Shown piece by piece: positions 1 through 5,798 of a stretch of 15,962 bases of DNA. A program made the translations under genes and the position numbers. The stretch spans positions 1-15,962 of the forward strand of contig CALGAJ010000160.1 in the NCBI GenBank assembly GCA_937951975.1, given 5' to 3'. This DNA comes from an uncultured Desulfotignum sp. Lineage in GTDB: Bacteria > Desulfobacterota > Desulfobacteria > Desulfobacterales > Desulfobacteraceae. Each line of letters starts with the position of its first letter. The first letter of the stretch is position 1. The notes below the pieces were generated by a model. The model was given only the letters and a program-made list of their open reading frames with translations, did no database searches and was not told the origin of the DNA.

Positions 1-1113
1 GAGCATACCGAAGCGCCCAACTTCGAGGCGTTCACTTCCGAAAAAACCACTTTGGAAGCCCATTTAAAATGGCAGCTGATGCTCCAGGGTTTAGATAAGG
101 CGGATGAACAGATCGGGCACATGATCATTGACAATCTCAACCCGGACGGATATCTGTGCGCGGAAACCTCTGAGATCGCCCAGGCAGCCGAGGTGGAAAC
201 GGAACGGGTGGAAAAGGTTTTATCCGTGCTGCAGACACTGGATCCGCCGGGCGTGTGTGCCAGAAATTTATGTGAAACCCTTCTCATACAGGTCAAACAG
301 CTGGGGATTGAAAACCCGGTGCTCACCGAGATCATCAAACACCATCTGAAAAATCTGGAAAACCGCAACAGCCGGAAAATTGCCAAGATCCTGCGTATTT
401 CCGTGGAAGATGTCCGGGCCGCAGTGAAAATCCTTCAATACCTGGAGCCCAAACCCGGCAGAAAATTTTCCAATGAAGAACCCGCCTACATCATTCCTGA
501 TATTTATGTCTATAAAGTGGGGGATGGCTTTAAAATAGTCATGAATGATGACGGATTACCCAAACTGCGCATCAACCGTTTTTATAAAAATGCCATTGCA
601 GAAGGAAAAAAAATTTCCCGGGAAACCAAGGCGTATCTCAACGAAAAAATGCAGTCCGCCTCCTGGCTGATCAAAAGTATTCATCAGCGGCAGAAAACCA
701 TTTACCTGGTCATGGAAAGCATTATCAAATTTCAGCATGAATTCTTTGAAAAAGGCATCGCTTATCTGCGTCCGCTGATCCTGAAAGATATTGCCGAAGA
801 TATTCAGATGCATGAATCAACCATCAGCCGGGTCACCACCAACAAATACGCATACACGCCCCAGGGGCTGTTCGAACTCAAATATTTTTTCAATTCATCC
901 ATCGAACGGACCGGCGGCGAATCCCTGGCATCAGCCAGCGTCAAAGAAAGAATCAGACAGCTGATCGAAAAAGAAGACCCAGCCGATCCGTTAAGCGATG
1001 ACCGGATTGCAGGGATCCTTCAGGAATCCAACATACAAATCGCCCGAAGAACCGTTGCCAAATACCGGAAGGTGCTCAATATTCTGCCTTCCAATAAACG
1101 CAAACAACTTTAG
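1..1113 (+). CDS. rpoN: RNA polymerase sigma-54 factor RpoN, 3' part (5' end outside window)
   Basis: Sigma-54 directs RNA polymerase to -24/-12 promoters and needs AAA+ activators to open DNA. The reading frame is open from base 1, so the true start lies upstream; 370 codons are present of the roughly 480 usual for the family, and region I is missing. What is visible is the core-binding domain, then the C-terminal DNA-binding part: a helix-turn-helix around bases 775-850 (motif HESTISRVTTNKY) and the RpoN box ARRTVAKYRK at bases 1042-1071, nearly identical to the family signature ARRTVAKYR. The protein ends 14 residues after the box, as is normal. The next gene, hpf, follows after 12 bases, and the order rpoN-hpf-ptsN-rapZ matches the well-known proteobacterial rpoN cluster. 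Identification is firm; only the N-terminus is unknown. Confidence 0.96.
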   Translation, partial: EHTEAPNFEAFTSEKTTLEAHLKWQLMLQGLDKADEQIGHMIIDNLNPDGYLCAETSEIAQAAEVETERVEKVLSVLQTLDPPGVCARNLCETLLIQVKQLGIENPVLTEIIKHHLKNLENRNSRKIAKILRISVEDVRAAVKILQYLEPKPGRKFSNEEPAYIIPDIYVYKVGDGFKIVMNDDGLPKLRINRFYKNAIAEGKKISRETKAYLNEKMQSASWLIKSIHQRQKTIYLVMESIIKFQHEFFEKGIAYLRPLILKDIAEDIQMHESTISRVTTNKYAYTPQGLFELKYFFNSSIERTGGESLASASVKERIRQLIEKEDPADPLSDDRIAGILQESNIQIARRTVAKYRKVLNILPSNKRKQL

Positions 1114-1125
1114 GGAGGTGTTTTT

Positions 1126-1668
1126 ATGCAAACAACGGTGACATTTAAAAAAATCGATCCTTCCGATCCATTAAAGTCTTACGTGAACAAAAAACTCGAT
1201 AAGTTTGACCGGATGCTGGACAGTCCGGCAGACGCCCATGTGGTTTTGTCGGTGGAAAAAATAAGACACATTGCGGAAATTACGCTGACCTGTGACAAAC
1301 TCAACATCCATGCCAGAGAATCGTCTGAAAACATGTACTCTTCCATTGATATCCTCATGGATAAAGTCCGGGCACAGATTAAAAAACACAAGGAAAAAAT
1401 CAAACAACATATGTCCGGCAAAAAACAAAGCCTTCTGGACACGGCGGAATTCGACCGCAGCCCCATGCAGGAACCCGAGTTCCAGGGATTTGACGATCTG
1501 GTCATGGAGACGCTGGACACCAAGCCCATGGATATCATCGATGCGGTCAACGAGTTCAACACCGGCAGACATACCTTTTTTGTGTTCAACAACGCCCGCA
1601 CCGAACAGTTAAATGTTCTTTACAAACACAACAATGGAAAACTGGGATTGATTCAGCCCGGGGGATAA
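1126..1668 (+). CDS. hpf: Ribosome hibernation promoting factor, long form
   Basis: HPF binds the 30S decoding region of idle ribosomes and, in its long form, pairs 70S particles into 100S dimers. The 180-residue product has an N-terminal S30AE/YfiA domain (about residues 1-100), a variable linker, and a C-terminal dimerisation domain (about 122-180) with the typical KPMDIIDAVNEF and FFVFNNART motifs and an ending like GKLGLIQP. The gammaproteobacterial HPF at this locus is the short form of about 95 residues, so the C-terminal domain makes this the long type. The start is an ATG preceded by GGGAGGTG at 1113-1120, a strong ribosome site five bases upstream. It lies 12 bases after rpoN and is almost surely in the same transcript. 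Confidence 0.95.
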   Translation: MQTTVTFKKIDPSDPLKSYVNKKLDKFDRMLDSPADAHVVLSVEKIRHIAEITLTCDKLNIHARESSENMYSSIDILMDKVRAQIKKHKEKIKQHMSGKKQSLLDTAEFDRSPMQEPEFQGFDDLVMETLDTKPMDIIDAVNEFNTGRHTFFVFNNARTEQLNVLYKHNNGKLGLIQPGG

Positions 1669-1679
1669 TCAAATATCGT

Positions 1680-2138
1680 ATGAAACTTAGTCAATTACTC
1701 ACAAAAGAGTCTATTGTTGCGGATCTGGCATCAACCACCAAACACGGCATTATCCGGGAACTGGCCCGGGCCGTGGCACCGGTTGCCGGTATTGCCGCCG
1801 AAGACATCGCTGCAGTTCTGATGGAAAGAGAATCCCTGGGAAGTACCGGCATCGGAGGTGGGATTGCCATCCCCCATGGGAAACTCAATTCCGTGAAACA
1901 GATTATTCTGGGGTTCGGGCGCAGCAAATCCGGCGTCACCTATGATTCTCTGGACGGGAAACCGGTGCATATTTTTTTCCTGCTTTTGACCCCGGAAAAT
2001 TCCACCGGCGGACATTTGAAGGTGCTGGCCCAGATTTCCAAACTGTTAAAAATGGACCATTTCAAACAGGAATTGATCAATGCTGAAACCATTGACGACA
2101 TCCATGAATTCATTCTGGAACAGGATGAGACCTTTTAA
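1680..2138 (+). CDS. ptsN: PTS IIA-Ntr regulatory protein PtsN
   Basis: PtsN is the EIIA-like output protein of the nitrogen phosphotransferase system, phosphorylated on a histidine by a PtsP/NPr-type relay and used for regulation rather than sugar uptake. The 152-residue protein matches the fructose/mannitol EIIA fold: the segment STGIGGGIAIPHGKL carries the phospho-acceptor H66, and a later stretch near residues 100-110 (FFLLLTPENS) is also typical of the family. Length is normal. The ATG at 1680 has no good Shine-Dalgarno nearby; the only purine run, GGGGGA at 1659-1664, is about 15 bases away inside the end of hpf, so translation may depend on coupling to hpf. The stop codon directly abuts the rapZ ATG. 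Confidence 0.94.
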   Translation: MKLSQLLTKESIVADLASTTKHGIIRELARAVAPVAGIAAEDIAAVLMERESLGSTGIGGGIAIPHGKLNSVKQIILGFGRSKSGVTYDSLDGKPVHIFFLLLTPENSTGGHLKVLAQISKLLKMDHFKQELINAETIDDIHEFILEQDETF

Positions 2139-3020
2139 ATGAAAAACACACCGGTATTCATCATCACCGGATTGTCAGGTTCCGGAAAAACGACAGCCAT
2201 GCAGGCGTTTGAAGATGCGTCTTTTTATTGTGTGGACAACATGCCTCTGGAACTGGTGCCCCGGTTTCTGGAGCTGCCGTTTAAACAGAGCCCGGACATC
2301 AAAGGCATCGCATTTGTCATGGATATGCGCTCCAGAACTTTTGCCACCCATTATACCGCCGGAATCAGTGCCATTGAAGATTTAGGCATTTCACCGGAAA
2401 TCATTTTCCTGGAAGCGGATGTGGATACTCTGATCAAACGGTTCAGCCAAACCCGTCGCCAGCATCCGGTGACAGGCAAAAAAAGCCTGCTGGAAAGCAT
2501 TCATTCGGAGATTCACTCTCTGCAACTGATCAAATCAACGGCCCATCACATCATTGATACCAGCCGCTTGAGTGTCCATCAGCTCAAAGCCGCCATTTTG
2601 AATCTGATCAGCCGCGGCAGTGGCAATCCCATAAAAATGAAAATCAATGTCTTGTCTTTTGGTTACAAATACGGCATACCAGGGGATGCGGATCTGGTCA
2701 TGGATATGCGGTTTCTGACCAATCCCTTTTTTGAACCGCAGTTGAAACATTTGGACGGCGAGTCAAAAGCCGTGCGTGAATTTGTTTTATCCGATCCGGA
2801 AACCCGGACATTTCTTGAAAAATTCACGCAGTTGCTTGACTATCTGATCCCTTTGTATCAAAGGGAGAACAAGGCGTATTTAACCATAGCAATCGGCTGT
2901 ACCGGCGGGCGCCATCGAAGCGTCGTCATTGCCCGCAGCATTTTTGAACACTTAAACCATAAAGCCCATCATCCCGGACTGATTCACCGGGACATTGATC
3001 GGGATACCAGGGAATTATGA
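2139..3020 (+). CDS. rapZ: RNase adapter / nucleotide-binding protein RapZ
   Basis: In E. coli RapZ binds small RNAs GlmY/GlmZ and guides RNase E, controlling glucosamine-6-phosphate synthase; in other phyla the target is mostly unknown. The 293-residue product has the expected P-loop GLSGSGKT at residues 11-18, a DMR motif near 62-64, and the RapZ C-terminal domain with SFGYKYGIP (173-181) and GCTGGRHRS (253-261). Length matches the family (about 285-295). The ATG begins on the base after the ptsN stop, and the last four bases (ATGA) overlap the next gene, so translation is probably coupled on both sides. No GlmY/GlmZ-like RNA is visible here, so the enteric mechanism should not be assumed. 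Confidence 0.95.
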   Translation: MKNTPVFIITGLSGSGKTTAMQAFEDASFYCVDNMPLELVPRFLELPFKQSPDIKGIAFVMDMRSRTFATHYTAGISAIEDLGISPEIIFLEADVDTLIKRFSQTRRQHPVTGKKSLLESIHSEIHSLQLIKSTAHHIIDTSRLSVHQLKAAILNLISRGSGNPIKMKINVLSFGYKYGIPGDADLVMDMRFLTNPFFEPQLKHLDGESKAVREFVLSDPETRTFLEKFTQLLDYLIPLYQRENKAYLTIAIGCTGGRHRSVVIARSIFEHLNHKAHHPGLIHRDIDRDTREL

Positions 3021-3430
3021 TTGGCATACTCGTCGTGGCCCATGCAAATCTGGGCCAGACACTCATTGACACAGTGGCGTTTATTTTGGGCGGAGATCAG
3101 GAACTCATCCAGTCTGTTTCCATTGACATTCAGCAGAATCCTGAGAACTTAAGAAAAAAAATCAAACAGGGCATTGCCAAAGTCAGGTCCGATAACGGAG
3201 TGATTATTCTGACGGACATGTTCGGCGGCACCCCTTCCAACCTGAGTTACTCGTTTCTGGAGGAAGGCACTGTGGAAGTCATTTCCGGGGTCAATCTTCC
3301 GATTCTTTTAAAAGCGGTGACTGCCCGGAAAAAAATGGATATGGAAAAATTAACCATTGCGCTGGTGGAGCATGGCAAAAAAAGCATCTCTCTTGCCAGC
3401 GGGATTCTTAAAGGCACCGGGCGAAGCTGA
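3017..3430 (+). CDS. PTS EIIA component, mannose (ManX-type) family
   Basis: This 137-residue protein matches the EIIA domain of mannose-family phosphotransferase systems. The N-terminus MIGILVVAHANLG puts the phospho-acceptor histidine at position 9, where the family has H9/H10. The centre has the typical motif ILTDMFGGTPSN (about residues 65-76) and then VISGVNLPILLKA. There is no EIIB, EIIC or EIID domain here or next door, so it is a stand-alone EIIA, more likely a regulatory phosphorelay output than a transporter part. It shares four bases (ATGA, 3017-3020) with rapZ, in the place where E. coli has npr (ptsO). No HPr or enzyme I gene follows. Family assignment is good; the specific role is unknown. 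Confidence 0.87.
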   Translation: MIGILVVAHANLGQTLIDTVAFILGGDQELIQSVSIDIQQNPENLRKKIKQGIAKVRSDNGVIILTDMFGGTPSNLSYSFLEEGTVEVISGVNLPILLKAVTARKKMDMEKLTIALVEHGKKSISLASGILKGTGRS

Positions 3431-3500
3431 CCATCATCTCCCGTGTCGGCGATCCCGCAGCAATTGAGGAAAAACAACGTAAGCTGAATAGGAGATCACA

Positions 3501-4508
3501 ATGGGTATCAAGATTGGAATCAACGGATTCGGCCGTATCGGCCGACTGGTATTTCGGGCCGCGATGAATCGTCCGGAACTGGAAATCGTGTGCATCAACG
3601 ATCTGACAGACACCCGGACCACCGCGCATCTGCTGCAGTTTGATTCGGTACATGGACCGCTTGACAAGCCGGTGACCGCGCTTGATGACCGCATTGAGGT
3701 GGACGGCAGGCAAGTGAAGGTCACTGCTTTCAAAGATCCGGCCCAGATACCCTGGAAAGACCTGGGTGTGGATATCGTCATGGAGTGCACCGGCATCTTC
3801 CGGGACCGTCAGGGCGCATCCAAGCATCTGGACGCCGGTGCTAAAAAAGTGATCATTTCTGCGCCGGCCACGAATCCGGACATCACCATTGTCATGGGGG
3901 TCAACCATGACATGTACGATCCGTCTTCCCACCATATCATCTCCAATGCATCCTGCACCACCAACTGCCTGGCACCCGTGGCCAAGGTGCTTCTGGAGAA
4001 TTTCGGCATTCTCTCGGGCATGATGACCACTATCCATGCCTATACCGGAGACCAGCGGATCCTGGACTTCCCCCACAAAGACCTGCGCAGGGCAAGGGCC
4101 GCCGGCCTGTCCATGATTCCCACCACCACCGGAGCAGCCAAGGCCGTGGCCCTGGTGCTGCCGGAACTCAAAGGAAAACTCAACGGCATGTCGGTGCGTG
4201 TGCCCACCCCCAACGTATCCATGGTGGATCTGGTGGTGCTGACCCAGCAGGACAACCTGACCGCCGAGATGGTGAACCAGGCTCTGGAAACAGCGGCTTT
4301 GGGAAACCTGAAAGGAATCCTGGGATACAGTGACCTGCCTTTGGTGTCCATTGATTACAACTCCAGCCCTTTGTCCTCCATTGTGGATGCCCAGTGCACG
4401 GATGTGATCAACGGCACCATGGTCAAGGTCTATGCCTGGTATGACAACGAGGCGGGGTATTCCCACCGGATGACGGATCTGGCAGAAATGATCGGAAACT
4501 CTTTTTAA
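3501..4508 (+). CDS. gap: Glyceraldehyde-3-phosphate dehydrogenase, type I
   Basis: Cytoplasmic enzyme that reversibly oxidises glyceraldehyde-3-phosphate to 1,3-bisphosphoglycerate. The 335-residue sequence has the Rossmann glycine motif INGFGRIGR (7-15), the catalytic signature SNASCTTNC with C152, the partner H179 in TIHAYTGDQ, and the substrate region IPTTTGAAKAV. D34 after the second strand, together with the motif LDFPHKDLRRAR, resembles NAD-dependent glycolytic enzymes, so NAD preference is likely but not proven. The ATG has AGGAG about seven bases upstream (3490-3494). It lies 70 bases after the EIIA gene with no clear terminator or promoter between, and 18 bases before tpiA, so gap and tpiA are very likely cotranscribed. 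Confidence 0.97.
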   Translation: MGIKIGINGFGRIGRLVFRAAMNRPELEIVCINDLTDTRTTAHLLQFDSVHGPLDKPVTALDDRIEVDGRQVKVTAFKDPAQIPWKDLGVDIVMECTGIFRDRQGASKHLDAGAKKVIISAPATNPDITIVMGVNHDMYDPSSHHIISNASCTTNCLAPVAKVLLENFGILSGMMTTIHAYTGDQRILDFPHKDLRRARAAGLSMIPTTTGAAKAVALVLPELKGKLNGMSVRVPTPNVSMVDLVVLTQQDNLTAEMVNQALETAALGNLKGILGYSDLPLVSIDYNSSPLSSIVDAQCTDVINGTMVKVYAWYDNEAGYSHRMTDLAEMIGNSF

Positions 4509-4526
4509 CTGACACGGGAGATCATA

Positions 4527-5282
4527 ATGACACGCATACCATTGATTGCCGGCAACTGGAAAATGTTCAAAACCGGACCTGAAGCCGTGGATACCGCCAC
4601 TCAGCTGGCAGCAGCCTGCGCTGATGTGCAAAACAAAGACATCATGATTGCACCGACCTATGTGTCTCTGCCCCTGGTGGCCACCGCCGTTGCAGACACC
4701 TCCCTGCACCTGGGCGCCCAGAACCTGCACTTTGAAAAACAAGGTGCGTTCACCGGTGAAATATCAGCAGACATGCTTGCGGCGGCAGGTGTGGAATATG
4801 TGATCATCGGGCATTCGGAAAGACGTCAGTATTTTTTTGAAACCGATGAGACTGTGAACAGAAAAATCCAGGCAGCTGTTTCAACCAAGCTTAAACCCAT
4901 TCTGTGCATCGGTGAAACACTGGCCCAGCGGGAAGCGGGAAACACATTTTTAACCCTTGACAAGCAGGTGGCAGATGGGTTAAAAGGCGTTGATCCGGAA
5001 CGGTTGCAGGATCTGGTGATTGCTTATGAACCGGTGTGGGCCATTGGTACCGGTGAAACCGCCGGACCCGACCAGATAGAAAAAGTTCACAAATATTTGC
5101 GGACATTGCTTGACACAAAAATTTCATCAGACCTGGCTCAAACTGTCAGAATTATTTACGGCGGGTCTGTAAAACCGGACAATATAGCAAAATTGATGTG
5201 CATCGAGGATGTGGATGGTGTGCTGGTGGGCGGCGCCAGTCTTGATGCCCGAATTTTTACCCGAATTGTAAAATATGATTGA
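4527..5282 (+). CDS. tpiA: Triosephosphate isomerase
   Basis: Interconverts dihydroxyacetone phosphate and glyceraldehyde-3-phosphate, working directly with Gap. All catalytic elements are present in the 251-residue barrel: N10 and K12 in AGNWKMFK, H96 in IIGHSERR, E168 in AYEPVWAIGTG with its flexible loop, and the phosphate-binding motifs YGGSVKPDN and DGVLVGGASL. Length is normal. The ATG is preceded by GGGAG at 4517-4521. It ends nine bases before secG; a tpiA-secG neighbourhood is common in bacteria. No anomaly seen. Confidence 0.97.
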   Translation: MTRIPLIAGNWKMFKTGPEAVDTATQLAAACADVQNKDIMIAPTYVSLPLVATAVADTSLHLGAQNLHFEKQGAFTGEISADMLAAAGVEYVIIGHSERRQYFFETDETVNRKIQAAVSTKLKPILCIGETLAQREAGNTFLTLDKQVADGLKGVDPERLQDLVIAYEPVWAIGTGETAGPDQIEKVHKYLRTLLDTKISSDLAQTVRIIYGGSVKPDNIAKLMCIEDVDGVLVGGASLDARIFTRIVKYD

Positions 5283-5291
5283 TATTAAACC

Positions 5292-5591
5292 ATGACAACT
5301 TTGATCACTACCTTGCATGTAACCGTCTGTATTCTGTTGATCCTGATCGTTCTGCTTCAGAGCGGGAAAGGTGCGGAAATGGGCGTATCTATTGGTGGGG
5401 GCGGCAGCCAGACTTTGTTTGGCGCATCCGGCCCGGCCAGTGTTCTGACCAAAATCACCACGGTCGTTGCCATCGTGTTCATGGTAACGTCTTTGACTCT
5501 GGCTTATTTTTCAGGTCATAAGGCAGAAAAAAGTATTATTACCCCACAGTCGGCGCCGGTCCAGCAGACAACCGCACCAGTGTCCGAATAG
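5292..5591 (+). CDS. secG: Preprotein translocase subunit SecG
   Basis: Small auxiliary subunit of the SecYEG channel in the inner membrane. The 99-residue protein has a first membrane helix (about 3-23), the diagnostic cytoplasmic loop LLQSGKGAEMG...GGGGSQTLFG (21-44), a second membrane helix (about 53-73) and a polar, proline- and glutamine-rich tail. This is the standard SecG plan. The ATG has no recognisable Shine-Dalgarno in the nine bases after tpiA, so coupling to tpiA is plausible. It lies 14 bases before a tRNA-Leu gene with no terminator between, so gap, tpiA, secG and the tRNA probably share one transcript that ends at the hairpin at 5698-5735. Confidence 0.94.
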   Translation: MTTLITTLHVTVCILLILIVLLQSGKGAEMGVSIGGGGSQTLFGASGPASVLTKITTVVAIVFMVTSLTLAYFSGHKAEKSIITPQSAPVQQTTAPVSE

Positions 5592-5605
5592 CTCTTGATA
5601 TGCAG

Positions 5606-5690
5606 GCCGAAGTGGTGGAATAGGTAGACACGCACGCTTGAGGGGCGTGTGGGGCGACCCGTGGGAGTTCAAATCTCCCCTTCGGCACCA
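5606..5690 (+). tRNA. tRNA-Leu, anticodon GAG
   Basis: A class II tRNA with encoded CCA. The acceptor stem GCCGAAG pairs with CTTCGGC; the D-arm contains GGTGGAATAGGTAGACAC; the anticodon stem CACGC/GCGTG encloses the loop TTGAGGG with anticodon GAG at 5640-5642; a variable arm GGG-CGA-CCC follows; and the T-arm is GGGAG-TTCAAAT-CTCCC. It reads CUC and, by wobble, CUU leucine codons. E. coli has the same tRNA species (leuU, GAG) directly after secG, so the arrangement appears to be an old linkage. Confidence 0.97.
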
Positions 5691-5697
5691 TAATTTG

Positions 5698-5735
5698 ACA
5701 GCCATGGGCAGCAATGTTCATGGCTGTTTTTATTT
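5698..5735 (+). terminator. Intrinsic terminator after tRNA-Leu
   Basis: A perfect 9-bp stem, ACAGCCATG at 5698-5706 pairing with CATGGCTGT at 5719-5727, encloses a 12-base loop and runs into TTTTTATTT. It stands eight bases after the CCA of the tRNA and should end the gap-tpiA-secG-tRNA transcript and separate it from the AAA+ ATPase operon. Confidence 0.87.
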
Positions 5736-5762
5736 AAGAACTCTGCCGGGTTGCACAATCTC

Positions 5763-5790
5763 TTGATTTTTTATGAAGTCTGCTTACATT
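5763..5790 (+). promoter_or_regulatory. Possible promoter for the ClpX-like/heme operon
   Basis: TTGATT (5763-5768) and TACATT (5785-5790) are spaced by 16 bases and each match four of six sigma-70 consensus positions. Transcription from here would begin about one to three bases before the ATG at 5799, giving an almost leaderless message. This would fit the absence of any Shine-Dalgarno before that ATG. Weak matches in AT-rich DNA; a tentative call. Confidence 0.3.
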
Positions 5791-5798
5791 GAACTATT

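Noticed and set aside
3436..3447. ATCTCCCGTGTC before gap is the exact complement of GACACGGGAGAT (4511-4522), which includes the tpiA ribosome site.
   Set aside because: A long-range RNA pairing is possible, but several 12-base complements are expected by chance in 16 kb, and nothing extends the match.
3408..4742. A 444-codon open frame on the minus strand across gap and tpiA.
   Set aside because: It is opposite two complete enzymes with all active-site motifs, its translation is rich in H, G, Q and V as expected of a shadow frame, and it has no ribosome site or known domain.
5740..5756. A sigma-54 promoter ending in TTGCAC before the ClpX-like gene.
   Set aside because: The -12-like TTGC is there, but the -24 position has no GG-containing TGGCAC match.
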